From: Nitratireductor soli
GTDB taxonomy: Bacteria; Pseudomonadota; Alphaproteobacteria; Rhizobiales; Rhizobiaceae
Direction: 5' to 3'
Assembly: GCF_001050155.1 (NCBI RefSeq)
Contig: NZ_LFVY01000008.1
Coordinates: 181,951 to 245,950 of the forward strand
Length of the DNA: 64,000 bases
The first letter of the stretch is position 1; every line of letters begins with the position of its first letter. Shown piece by piece: positions 1 to 7,812 of the stretch. The position numbers and the translations under genes were made by a program. Under the pieces are notes generated by a model that worked only from the letters and a program-made list of their open reading frames with translations, ran no database searches and was not told the DNA's origin.

Positions 1-119
1 TGCAGTTCTATCTTGCACGCAGGATCGACCGCCCCTTCGGGCCTGTGGCGCGCGCTTTCAAAGAGGCCATTCTCGCCAACCACGCTTCCGAGGCGTCGCT
101 CTCCAACTGGACAGCTTGA
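1..119 (+). CDS. C-terminal end of a probable LysR-type regulator (partial)
   Basis: An open frame enters from the left edge (first full codon at base 3) and stops at 117-119. It gives about 38 residues containing RIDRPFGPVARAFKEAIL, which resembles the extreme C-terminus of LysR-family substrate-binding domains. Only the tail is visible, so ligand and targets cannot be stated. No domain core or helix-turn-helix is in the window, hence the moderate confidence. Confidence 0.45.
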   Translation, partial: QFYLARRIDRPFGPVARAFKEAILANHASEASLSNWTA

Positions 120-325
120 ACAATACAGTCGCTTGCGCATCGTGTATGAGAAAGAGCTCCCACCATGGAATTATTTTTTCAATGTAGTCAGCAGTTTAAC
201 GGTTGATCGGAGGCCGCTGCTGCCGATCCTCAAATCTACCATATCAAGCCAATTTCCTGATCTGCCGTGTAGATCTCGGCCAGCGGGACTTCCAAGAGGT
301 GGTGGCTGTTTATCAACAAACTTGA

Positions 326-541
326 CGTTATGAGCGATCGACCTCCTCGCTCGGCCCAACCAAGCGCACCGCGCCGGATGGCGTGGCGGACACTGTGAAC
401 GAGCTGACCGTTTTCCTCGTCGTGTGCGCGTCGTTGCACGAAGCCGCGGCGAAGATGCTCGAAGGCCATCCATACTTCACGATCTTCCCATGCGAGGCCG
501 TAGACGTGATGCCGCTTCTTGGCCCCGATCCCGACTTATGA
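326..541 (+). pseudogene. Degraded remnant, possibly YciI-like
   Basis: A stop-to-stop frame without a convincing start carries the stretch HEAAAKMLEGHPYFTIFP followed by CEAVDVMPLLGPDPDL. The pattern A..HEAA....GHP.F.IFP..AV.VMP recalls the C-terminal half of small YciI-like (DGPF) proteins. No N-terminal half is recognisable upstream. It sits among other decayed small genes, so I read it as a fragment. Bases 120-325 hold nothing I can assign. Confidence 0.3.
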
Positions 542-549
542 GGGGTGGC

Positions 550-708
550 ATGACCAAGCATCGGATCTATTCCGTGAGCTTTGCCAACGTCCATCCGCAC
601 AATGTCGCCAAGGCGGAATAGAATGGCTGCAGCAATGCCGAGGTTGATGAGATCATTCGCTGGCTGACGGGCTGCACCATGTCCCGGGACGTCACTCCGC
701 TGCAATGA
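550..708 (+). pseudogene. DUF2200-family gene, nonsense-mutated and truncated
   Basis: The ATG at 550 begins MTKHRIYSVSFANVHPHNVAKAE, close to the start of DUF2200 proteins (MTKHRIY..SFA.VYP.YV.KAE). An in-frame TAG lies at 619-621 where the family continues with a basic linker. The same frame then resumes with AEVDEIIRWLTG, the next conserved DUF2200 block, and ends at 706-708. The family is normally about 110 residues, so the C-terminal half is also missing. One nonsense mutation plus truncation makes this a clear pseudogene. Confidence 0.7.
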
Positions 709-773
709 GCGACCAAGATGCATGCCTTGCGGGCAAGGCTCCGCATTTCACCAAGAACCTGAAAGGAACGACT

Positions 774-1106
774 GTGCAAAAATTCGTGACGATTGGATAT
801 GGAGACCGTGAGGGATACGAGCGCACCGCAAAGGCCGTTCGAGACGCAGCCCATGCGCACGACGCGAAGCTGCAGAAAGACGGAGCGTTGATGGGTATCG
901 CGGGCGCTCCGGTGCAAGTGAGAAATCCCGACTCCGCTCAGGTTGAAACGGCCGATGGCCCGTTCATGAAGTCGTCGCTGCCGGTGGCTGGCTTTTCCAT
1001 CATCGAAGCCGCCAATTTGGCTGAGGCCGTGGATATGGCGTCACGAACTCCCTGCGCCGTTGCACATGGCGTTGTTGAGGTGTGGCCGCTGAAGTTGCTG
1101 TCATAG
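774..1106 (+). CDS. YciI/DGPF-domain protein
   Basis: A 110-residue protein. I chose the GTG at 774 because an AAGGAA-type ribosome site precedes it and the protein then begins directly with the domain strand QKFVTIGYGDREGY. The DGPF signature appears in ADGPFMKSS, followed by VAGFSIIEAANLAEAVDMA, the usual beta-alpha unit of the YCII-related dimeric alpha/beta-barrel fold. The family is mostly uncharacterised and often lies near sigma factors. No sigma-factor gene is adjacent here, so the role is unknown. It appears intact, unlike its upstream neighbours. Confidence 0.75.
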   Translation: MQKFVTIGYGDREGYERTAKAVRDAAHAHDAKLQKDGALMGIAGAPVQVRNPDSAQVETADGPFMKSSLPVAGFSIIEAANLAEAVDMASRTPCAVAHGVVEVWPLKLLS

Positions 1107-1249
1107 CCCGCACGTCATCCGACATTTTCTGATCTCTGGGGGGCACTTCGGGCCGTGTAGACAGTCAGCACCTGGACTGGCAACTCGAGAAGCCGACCTC
1201 ATGGGCCACCTGCGGACAGTCCACGATCGCCCCAAGTTACAGGCTAGCA

Positions 1250-1345
1250 TTTTGCAGTCAGGTGGAATCATCTGACGTCCGCATAAATGCTGAAAAACAA
1301 GCAGATAGAGCGGGGCAGCGTTTCCATGAAACGATGAACCGGTCT
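1250..1345. repeat. Hairpin repeat, copy 1 (about 96 bp)
   Basis: Matches the element at 5780-5876 over its whole length with one indel and scattered substitutions. Shared blocks include TCATCTGACGTCCGCATAAA and CAGCGTTTCCATGAAA. The 3' part folds around GTTTC-CAT-GAAAC, but its outer arms have diverged. It ends six bases beyond the stop codon of the minus-strand reductase gene, so it may act as that gene's terminator. Confidence 0.75.
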
Positions 1346-1350
1346 AGCGG

Positions 1351-1992
1351 CTAGCGTTGGAAAGTGAGGTGGATAGTGCCGCTCGGTGCCGTTTCTGCCT
1401 TGGCCGTGTAGCCGGCTTCCAGCCCGCGCAGATCGTCCCACAGGCGGATGCCGCGCCCGAGCAGAATCGGCGTGATGGCAACATGAAGGCGGTCGACAAG
1501 GCCAGCTTTGAGATAGTCGCGAACGACGGTAGGACCACCGCCTATCCGCACATCCTTGCCGTTTGCGGCCCTCACAGCCTGCTGGAGCGCATCGGTAAGA
1601 GTGGCATTGAGGAAGTGGAAAGTGGTGCCACCAGCCATTTCTATCGAGGGCCGTGGAGTGTGGGTGAGGACGAATACCGGAACCCGGAACGGTGGCTCGT
1701 CGCCCCACCAGCCGCGCCAGTTCGGATCGTCGGGATAGTTGTGGAGTCCGAACATGCCGGCGCCCATAATCTCGGCGCCAATGCCGGCGAAATAGTCTTT
1801 CGCGTATGCGTCGTCGACACCGGTGGTCCCTGCTCCCGTGGTATCCTTGAGAACGCGCTCACGGAACGTTCGCGTTGCAGCATATGCGCCGACGAGGCGC
1901 GGCCAGTCCTCGCCGAACGGGTTTTCGGGTGTCTGGTCCGTCGTTGTCGCGAAACCATCGAGTGATATCATGAGGTCGACACGAACTGCCAC
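1351..1992 (-). CDS. RibD C-terminal/dihydrofolate reductase-like protein
   Basis: About 213 residues starting at GTG (1990-1992), preceded at good spacing by AAGGAG. The N-terminus VRVDLMISLDGFA and the later RIGGGPTVVRDYLKAGLVDRL are typical of stand-alone RibD_C (YyaP/YwjB-like) NADPH reductases, as is the LLGRGIRLWDDL stretch. The substrate is unknown for most of this family. It is transcribed away from an ArsR-type regulator. The 140-bp region between them carries two tandem dyads, so the ArsR-like protein probably controls both. A hairpin repeat follows its stop. Confidence 0.85.
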   Translation of the reverse strand: MAVRVDLMISLDGFATTTDQTPENPFGEDWPRLVGAYAATRTFRERVLKDTTGAGTTGVDDAYAKDYFAGIGAEIMGAGMFGLHNYPDDPNWRGWWGDEPPFRVPVFVLTHTPRPSIEMAGGTTFHFLNATLTDALQQAVRAANGKDVRIGGGPTVVRDYLKAGLVDRLHVAITPILLGRGIRLWDDLRGLEAGYTAKAETAPSGTIHLTFQR

Positions 1993-2038
1993 TGGGTTCT
2001 CCTTGTGGGTGATTGCATAACCGCCCGATTGAGCGGCT

Positions 2039-2102
2039 CTTGATACTAAGGCAAGTGCCTTTCTATCCAATGCTTGATACTAAGGCAATTACCTTTTTGT
2101 CC
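2039..2102. promoter_or_regulatory. Tandem operator-like dyads in divergent promoter region
   Basis: Two copies of a roughly 30-bp unit lie 34 bp apart. Each contains a 14-bp dyad: AAGGCAAGTGCCTT (2048-2061) and AAGGCAATTACCTT (2082-2095), both inside CTTGATACTAAGGCA...CCTTT. They sit 42 bp upstream of the ArsR-like start and 56 bp upstream of the reductase start. The arrangement fits two dimer sites for the adjacent ArsR-type regulator. That assignment is inference. Confidence 0.6.
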
Positions 2103-2136
2103 TTGACCGGCGCCCCCCGCCATTTTACTGACGCTC

Positions 2137-2460
2137 ATGCCTTACCATTCGACACCGCTCGACCTCGCTTTTCACGCCCTCAGCGACCCGACCCGCCGCG
2201 CTGTGGTGTCGCGGCTGGTCGAGGGCGAGTTGTCGGTCAGCGCCCTGGCCGAGCCTTTCGACATGGCGCTGCCCTCCTTCGCCCAGCATCTCAAGGTGCT
2301 GGAAGAGTGCGGGTTGATCGCCAGCGAGAAGCGCGGGCGCAGCCGCTGGTGCCGGCTGGTGCCGGCGCGCTTCGACGAGGCCGCGGATTGGATGGAAGCG
2401 GAGCGCCGGCGCTGGACCGAGCGGCTGGATCGGCTGGAAGTCTATCTGGACAAGACTTGA
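2137..2460 (+). CDS. ArsR-family winged-helix regulator
   Basis: A 107-residue single-domain protein. HALSDPTRRAVVSRLVEGELSVSALAE followed by SFAQHLKVLEECGLI and the wing SEKRGRSRWCRL is the standard ArsR HTH. No metal-binding cysteine pair is present in the recognition helix, so it belongs to the non-metal branch usually paired with AHSA1 proteins. It lies 4 bp upstream of such a gene, as in many soil bacteria. It probably represses itself, the AHSA1 gene and perhaps the divergent reductase through the dyads at 2048-2095. Confidence 0.9.
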   Translation: MPYHSTPLDLAFHALSDPTRRAVVSRLVEGELSVSALAEPFDMALPSFAQHLKVLEECGLIASEKRGRSRWCRLVPARFDEAADWMEAERRRWTERLDRLEVYLDKT

Positions 2461-2464
2461 GAGG

Positions 2465-2956
2465 ATGACGAAGGACATGGCAAACCTGTTTGAGACCTGG
2501 TCGCTCGATCGCGAAATCGTGCTGGTGAAGCTGCTCAACCACCCACGCGACAAGGTCTTCGCCGCCTGGATGGACCCCAAGGCGCTGGCCAAATGGTACG
2601 GCCCGGCCGGCCTCAGCATCGAGACCCACGAAGCCGATATTCGCGCGGGCGGGGTCTGGCGGTTCGACATGGTGGGCGTGCTCGAGGGCAAGGAGCAGCG
2701 CTTCCCAAGCCTGATGCGCTTTCTCGAGATCGTGCCGAACGAGCGGATCGTGATGGACTATGGCACGCCCGACGCCGACGATCCCGACCGTTTCCGCGTC
2801 ACGGTAACGTTCGATGAGCAGACCGACGGCAAGACGGTGCTGACCTTGCGCCAGCTCCACCCCAGCCGCGAGCGGCGTCAGGTGGTCATCGGCTTTGGCG
2901 CGGTGGAATACGGGCTGCAGACACTGGACGGTCTCGCCGCCTGGCTGGACGGCTGA
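2465..2956 (+). CDS. AHSA1/SRPBCC-domain protein
   Basis: A 163-residue START-like protein. REIVLVKLLNHPRDKVFAAWMDPKALAKWYGP is the characteristic first strand and helix of the AHSA1 (activator of Hsp90 ATPase homologue) family, and the C-terminal helix AVEYGLQTLDGLAAWL is present. It lies immediately after the ArsR gene. Start choice is uncertain: ATG 2465 is used here, but ATG 2477 would give a protein four residues shorter. Such proteins bind hydrophobic ligands. No ligand can be inferred. Confidence 0.88.
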   Translation: MTKDMANLFETWSLDREIVLVKLLNHPRDKVFAAWMDPKALAKWYGPAGLSIETHEADIRAGGVWRFDMVGVLEGKEQRFPSLMRFLEIVPNERIVMDYGTPDADDPDRFRVTVTFDEQTDGKTVLTLRQLHPSRERRQVVIGFGAVEYGLQTLDGLAAWLDG

Positions 2957-3166
2957 GGCCCTGGCCGTTCGGTGCCGCGCGCGCCAGTTGGCGATGGCCG
3001 AGGCGTGGTACGGATCGAGCTGCGCTCGATCGCGCAGGTCAGGGCTTGAGGGAACAGGATGACCACACACGATGTCTGCTGCCAAGCGGCCGCAATCTTG
3101 ATCTGCACGACAGCATAGGGTGCGCAATAAGAGCAGTCCTGCCGTCCTTCCGGGTGTGGGAACAGT

Positions 3167-4114
3167 TCACACCCGCACGGGCAGCGCATGCTTCCCGAGC
3201 ATCATATGGACACCCTTGTGCTGGTTGACGGTCTGCGTGATGTGCAGGTCGCCGGCGATGCTGCACAGCATGTAGGCGTCCTCGGGAACGAGGCCCGCGG
3301 TCTCGCCGAGCAGCGCGATCATCCTGACGAGGGCCTGCTCCGCACATAGGTCGAGATCCGGGCCCGTGGCCATGGTGACCAGATGCGTCGGCGTCTCGGC
3401 TCGCGGGAAGTCGATGGAGAGGTCGTCGCGAAGGACAAATTCGAGCTCAGCCTGGAGCGCGGTCTCGATGGCCGTGAGGCAGACTTCGCCATCGCCCTGC
3501 GCGGCATGGCCGTCGCCGCAGGAAAAGAGGGCGCCATCGACCAGGACCGGCAGGTAGAGCACGGTTCCGGCGACGAGCTCCTTGTTGTCGAGATTGCCGC
3601 CGTGAAGGCGCGGCACGAGGGACGTGATGCGCTGCCAGTGCCGCGGCGGAGCAACACCCATGACGCCGAGGAACGGATGGAGCCTGAGCTCGCCGCCCCA
3701 GGGAAGGGAGGCCATGCGCCGCTCCCGGTCGATGGGGATATGGACCGTGCGCTCCTGGTCGAAATGCTGGGGCAGGGTGCCGAGCAGCGGGCGGATGAGC
3801 ATGTAGCCCCAGTCCTGCCGCAGCCGGATATCGTGGATGCGCACCTCGAGGACGTGGCCGGGCCTGGCGCCTTCCACGGCTATGGGCCCGGTCAGGATGT
3901 GCGGCCCGAGCGCGCGCTCGGTGTTGGCGTGGATCGCGGCCATCTCCGGGAGAATGGCGAAGCCGCTTCCGGGCTGTACTTCCGGGCCGCCGGACACGGT
4001 GTCGATGACCACCCGCTCGCCGCTGCGGACCTGCAATACCGGCTCGCGGGCGCCGTCGAAGAAGCCCCAATGGCAGGTGGACGGCGTCGTCTTCAGGTGA
4101 TGTCGATGCTGCAT
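3167..4114 (-). CDS. Acetamidase/formamidase family protein
   Basis: A 315-residue FmdA_AmdA-type hydrolase starting at ATG 4114 behind a strong GGAGGAGC. Family features are the N-terminal TCHWGFFDGAREPVLQV, the GPIAVEGARPGHVLEV block, LHGGNLDNKEL and the metal-site region SCGDGHAAQGDGEV. The family hydrolyses formamide, acetamide or related short amides to ammonia and acid. It faces away from a complete LIV-type ABC operon starting at 4546, which may import the substrate or a related compound. Bases 2957-3166 contain no recognisable gene. Confidence 0.9.
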   Translation of the reverse strand: MQHRHHLKTTPSTCHWGFFDGAREPVLQVRSGERVVIDTVSGGPEVQPGSGFAILPEMAAIHANTERALGPHILTGPIAVEGARPGHVLEVRIHDIRLRQDWGYMLIRPLLGTLPQHFDQERTVHIPIDRERRMASLPWGGELRLHPFLGVMGVAPPRHWQRITSLVPRLHGGNLDNKELVAGTVLYLPVLVDGALFSCGDGHAAQGDGEVCLTAIETALQAELEFVLRDDLSIDFPRAETPTHLVTMATGPDLDLCAEQALVRMIALLGETAGLVPEDAYMLCSIAGDLHITQTVNQHKGVHMMLGKHALPVRV

Positions 4115-4219
4115 GATGCTCCTCCAGCCCGGTTTCCCGGCGTACTGACTTAGACAATCTGGCCTGGGAGGGAAAGGTGCGGGGAGGGGCGGTCGCGGCT
4201 CGGCAGCCTGCCGCGGCCG

Positions 4220-4450
4220 TCACGACCAGTCGGCGAAGGAGTTCGCGGCGGGAAGTTGGCGTTGCCTTGCGGCAGCCCTGTACCGGCGTGGCGGCTTGCC
4301 CGACATCCGCTTGAAGATGCGGCTGAAACTGGCCGCTTCCTCGAAGCCAGCAGGGCGACGGTTTCGCAGATCCGCAGGCCTAGGCTTTCCAGCATGCGCT
4401 GCAGGATCACCCGGCAAAAGTACAAGTATCTCTCCAAAAAGTCTATTTCT
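4220..4450 (-). pseudogene. Frameshifted C-terminal remnant of an AraC-family regulator
   Basis: On the minus strand one frame gives RVILQRMLESLGLRICETVALL and another continues with AGFEEAASFSRIFKRMSGKPP then RRYRAA. Together they are the second helix-turn-helix of an AraC regulator, split by a small indel near 4345. No N-terminal ligand domain or first HTH is recognisable upstream, where the importer gene begins at 4546. It was probably the regulator of the neighbouring amide/importer genes before decay. Confidence 0.6.
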
Positions 4451-4545
4451 GCGCCGTTGGCCGTAGGCTACCTCTTGCAAAGCCGTGGGAGCAGATGCGG
4501 GCGGTTGCGCCGCGCGTCCAGGAACGGCGAACGGAGGAGAACGAC

Positions 4546-5775
4546 ATGGGCATGTATTCCCGCAGGACAATCATGTGCGCTCTGGGGGTCGCCGTGGCGA
4601 TGACCGGCGCCTGGGCGCCCGGTGCGGCGGCCGAGGAGCGCAGTTCCGTCAAGATCGGCTACGCGATTTCCAAGTCCGGCGCCAATGCCGGCGGCGCCGG
4701 GATCACGACGATCCCAAACTACCAATTGTGGGTCAAGGAGGTGAACGAGGCCGGCGGGCTGGAGCTTCCCGACGGATCGCGGCTGCCGATCGAAGTCGTT
4801 GAATACGACGACCGATCCTCCTCGGAGGAAGTGGTCCGCGCCATCGAGCGGCTCGCCACGCAGGACGAGGTGGACTTCATCCTGGCGCCCTGGGGCACGG
4901 GCTTCAACCTTGCCGCGGCGCCGATCTTCGACCGTTTCGGCTATCCTCAGCTTGCCATCTCGTCGGTCACCGACCGCGCCCCGGAATTCGCCAAGCGCTG
5001 GCCGCGCAGCTTCTGGCTGCATGGCGGTGGGAGCGACTATGCCCAGGCGCTGGTCGATATCCTCGCCAAGGCCGCCGATCAGGGCACGATCAACAAGCAG
5101 GTCGCCATGATTTCGGTTGCGGAAGGATTCGGCATCGATCTGGTCAACGCGGCACGGCCGGCCTTCGAAGCGGCGGGCTTCGAGATCGTCTACGACAGGA
5201 CGTATCCCCCCGGCACGACCGACTTCACGCCGATGATCAACGAGGCGGCGGCGACGGACGCGGATTCCTTCATCGCCTTCTCCTACCCGCCGGACACGTT
5301 TGCGCTCACCCAACAGGCGCGGGTCGCGAACTACAATCCGAAGGTGCTGTATCTGGGCGTGGGGACCCAGTTCCCTTCCTATGCGGCGGCCAATGGCGAG
5401 AACGCGGAAGGCATCATGGGGCTCGGCGGCACGGACGTCTCCAATCCGAAGGTGATGGAGTACCGCAAGCGCCACGAGGAGGTCATCGGCGCGGGGCCCG
5501 ATTATTGGGGCAGCGTCGTCACCTATTCGGTGCTGCAGATGCTGCAGGAGGCGATAAAGCGTGTCGGCCTCGACCGCGGCGCTGTCACGGAGGAACTTTC
5601 CACCGGGACCTTCGAGACCGTCGTGGGGGAGATAAAGCTGCAGGACAACCAGCTGCGCGACATGTGGTGGGCCGGTCAGTGGCAGGACGGCCACTTCGTC
5701 GCGCTCGCCCCCGCCGATCGCCCCGGCGCATCCGAGCCCAGGCTGCCGAAACAGCCCTGGAAGCCCGCCAACTAG
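4546..5775 (+). CDS. Periplasmic substrate-binding protein of LIV-type ABC importer
   Basis: 409 residues. ATG 4546 is preferred over upstream starts because GGAGGAG precedes it and a signal peptide then follows (SRRTIMCALGVAVAMTGAW, cleavage near AAAEE). The mature protein begins SSVKIGYAISKSGANA, the usual first strand of Peripla_BP_6 proteins, and it has the family's two-lobe length. It heads the operon 4546-9249 with two permeases and two ATPases. Ligand unknown. The adjacent acetamidase suggests an amide or amino-acid derivative. A hairpin repeat follows 4 bp after the stop and could cut down readthrough into the permease genes. Confidence 0.9.
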   Translation: MGMYSRRTIMCALGVAVAMTGAWAPGAAAEERSSVKIGYAISKSGANAGGAGITTIPNYQLWVKEVNEAGGLELPDGSRLPIEVVEYDDRSSSEEVVRAIERLATQDEVDFILAPWGTGFNLAAAPIFDRFGYPQLAISSVTDRAPEFAKRWPRSFWLHGGGSDYAQALVDILAKAADQGTINKQVAMISVAEGFGIDLVNAARPAFEAAGFEIVYDRTYPPGTTDFTPMINEAAATDADSFIAFSYPPDTFALTQQARVANYNPKVLYLGVGTQFPSYAAANGENAEGIMGLGGTDVSNPKVMEYRKRHEEVIGAGPDYWGSVVTYSVLQMLQEAIKRVGLDRGAVTEELSTGTFETVVGEIKLQDNQLRDMWWAGQWQDGHFVALAPADRPGASEPRLPKQPWKPAN

Positions 5776-5779
5776 AGAT

Positions 5780-5876
5780 TTTTGCAGCCAGGTGGACATC
5801 ATCTGACGTCCGCATAAATGCGGAAAAGCAAAGAGATAGACCGGTTCAGCGTTTCCATGAAATGCTGAACCGGTCT
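5780..5876. repeat. Hairpin repeat, copy 2 (about 97 bp)
   Basis: Second copy of the element at 1250-1345. Its 3' end forms a perfect 13-bp stem, AGACCGGTTCAGC (5838-5850) with GCTGAACCGGTCT (5864-5876), around a 13-base loop. It starts just after the substrate-binding gene's stop, so it can act as a transcript-end hairpin that keeps binding-protein mRNA in excess over permease mRNA. That role is inference. Confidence 0.8.
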
Positions 5877-5980
5877 GGGACGGCCCGACGGGCCCGGCCG
5901 CAACGGCCGGGCCAAGGGCGTATGCTATCCTGCGAGAGGCCGGCAACCGCGCCGCGGGCCAGGCCGCGAGGAGACTTGGA

Positions 5981-6853
5981 ATGCCAACCACAGCAATCGT
6001 ATCCGGCCTGGTGCTTGGAGGCACCTATGCGCTCATCGCCATGGGTCTGACCCTGCAATACGGCATCTCGCGCATCATGAACCTGGCCTATGGGGAAACG
6101 ATCATCTTCTTCGCCTTTGCAGCCTTCCTTCTCTACAGCGCGTTCGGCATCAATCCGATCGCCGGGCTCGTCCTTCTCCTGCCGCTCGCCTTCGCATTCG
6201 GCTATCTGGTCTACGGCGTCATGATGCAGCCGCTGGTTCGGCGCTCGGCCCGAAGCGGCAATCTCGAAGTGGATTCCATCCTCGCCACCTTCGGCCTGCT
6301 GTTCGTCATCCAGGGGGTCATGCTGGTCTTCTTCGGTTCCAACTACACGAGCTACAACTATCTGAATGTCGGGGTGAACGTGCTCGGCGCGACGATCGCC
6401 GCCAACCGGCTGCTGGCCTTCGGGCTGGCGGTTCTGATCGGCGGGGTTCTCTATCTGGCGCTCACGCGCACCCGGTGGGGGACGACCATCCGCGCCGTTG
6501 CCGTCGCGCCCCAATCCGCGCCTCTCGTCGGCATCGACGTCAACCGGACGGCGCGCTTCGCCTTCGCGCTGGGCACGATGCTGGCCGCCTCGGGCGGGGT
6601 GATGATCTCCATGTACCAGACCTTCACCGTCTCGATGGGCGTGATCTTCACCATGAAGGCGCTCGTCGTCGTCATCATGGGCGGGCTCGGCAACCTGCTG
6701 GGCGCGCTCGTCGCCGGCCTGCTGCTCGGGCTCGTGGAAACCTTCGTCGCCACCTATATCGACCCCGGCCTCACCCTGGCTGCCACCTATCTCATCTTCC
6801 TGTCTGTGCTGTTGTGGCGTCCCGCAGGCCTGTTCGGCAAGGCGACGCGCTGA
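5981..6853 (+). CDS. LIV-type ABC permease, LivH family
   Basis: A 290-residue membrane protein with about eight hydrophobic segments. It opens VSGLVLGGTYALIAMGLTLQYGISRIMNLAYGE, the hallmark of LivH permeases, and has the cytoplasmic coupling region RTRWGTTIRAVAVAPQSAPLVGIDVNR and MGGLGNLLGALVAGLLLG near the C-terminus. A GGAGACTTGGA site precedes ATG 5981. Its stop overlaps the start of the LivM-type gene (TGATG). It forms the importer channel with that protein. Confidence 0.93.
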   Translation: MPTTAIVSGLVLGGTYALIAMGLTLQYGISRIMNLAYGETIIFFAFAAFLLYSAFGINPIAGLVLLLPLAFAFGYLVYGVMMQPLVRRSARSGNLEVDSILATFGLLFVIQGVMLVFFGSNYTSYNYLNVGVNVLGATIAANRLLAFGLAVLIGGVLYLALTRTRWGTTIRAVAVAPQSAPLVGIDVNRTARFAFALGTMLAASGGVMISMYQTFTVSMGVIFTMKALVVVIMGGLGNLLGALVAGLLLGLVETFVATYIDPGLTLAATYLIFLSVLLWRPAGLFGKATR

Positions 6854-7812
6854 TGGTCCGCGCGCTTCTCGCCGTCATCTTCTTCGCCGGCGCCCTGGCG
6901 GCGCTCGCTTGGCTGCCGACGCAGTTCGGCGCCTATGGCGTCGGCCTTCTCCTGGGCATGACCGGCTATGTGACGCTGGCGAGCGCCTGGGCGCTCTTCT
7001 CCGGTCCCACCCGCTACGTGTCGTTGGCCACGGTCGCCTTCTTCGGCATCGGCGCCTACACGGTGGCGGTGCTGAGCGAAACGCTGCCCTATCCGCTGAT
7101 CCTGCTCGTCGCTGCGGCGGTCGGGCTCTGCGTGGCGCTCGTGGTGGGGCTGGCGACGCTGCGGCTTGCCGGCGTCTACTTCGTCATCTTCACCTTCGGT
7201 CTCGCCGAGCTCATCCGCCAACTCGTGACCTGGTACGAGGTCAACATCACCGGCACGCTCGGCCGCTATATCTTCCTGCCGATCAGCGGCGAACAGATCT
7301 ACTGGCAGCTGCTCGCCCTGGCGGCGGTGACGATCGGCCTCGGCTGGTGGATCGGCCGCTCGCGCATCGGCCTTGCGCTGAAGGTGATCGGCGACGACGA
7401 GGTGGTGGCGGCCCATGTCGGCATCAACATCGCCCGGGTAAAGCTCGCGCTTTTCGCGGTTTCGGCGACGATCATCACGCTGGTCGGGGCGATTCAGGCG
7501 CCGCGCTGGACCTATGTCGAGCCGTCGATCGTCTTCAACCCGACGATTTCCTTCCTTACCCTCATCATGGCGCTTCTCGGCGGCGCCAACAGGCTCTGGG
7601 GCCCGCTGCTCGGTGCGGTGCCGCTGTTCCTCCTGTTCGAATGGCTGAGCGCCAATTTCCCCAACCACTATTCGATCATCCTCGGCCTGCTCTTCATCGC
7701 GATCGTCTTCGTCATGCCGCAGGGCGTGCTGGCGATGGTCGAACGAGGTTGGAGCCGCGTCGGGCAACGCGGTCGCAAGGCGGAGCCCGCGGGCACGGAG
7801 GCCGCGCAATGA
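6853..7812 (+). CDS. LIV-type ABC permease, LivM family
   Basis: 319 residues starting at ATG 6853 in the TGATG overlap with the LivH gene. An in-frame upstream extension lies inside LivH and is rejected. LivM features include YVSLATVAFFGIGAYTVAVL, the LAGVYFVIFTFGLAELIRQL segment and the coupling helix RIGLALKVIGDDEVVAAHVGINIARVK. LTLIMALLGGANRLWGPLLGA closes the family pattern. Its stop overlaps the next ATG (ATGA), showing tight translational coupling in this operon. Confidence 0.93.
   Translation: MVRALLAVIFFAGALAALAWLPTQFGAYGVGLLLGMTGYVTLASAWALFSGPTRYVSLATVAFFGIGAYTVAVLSETLPYPLILLVAAAVGLCVALVVGLATLRLAGVYFVIFTFGLAELIRQLVTWYEVNITGTLGRYIFLPISGEQIYWQLLALAAVTIGLGWWIGRSRIGLALKVIGDDEVVAAHVGINIARVKLALFAVSATIITLVGAIQAPRWTYVEPSIVFNPTISFLTLIMALLGGANRLWGPLLGAVPLFLLFEWLSANFPNHYSIILGLLFIAIVFVMPQGVLAMVERGWSRVGQRGRKAEPAGTEAAQ

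Noticed and set aside
4468..6024. 518-residue open frame on the minus strand
   Set aside because: It is antisense to the LIV binding-protein gene; residue pattern is the low-complexity type produced by complementing GC-rich coding DNA.
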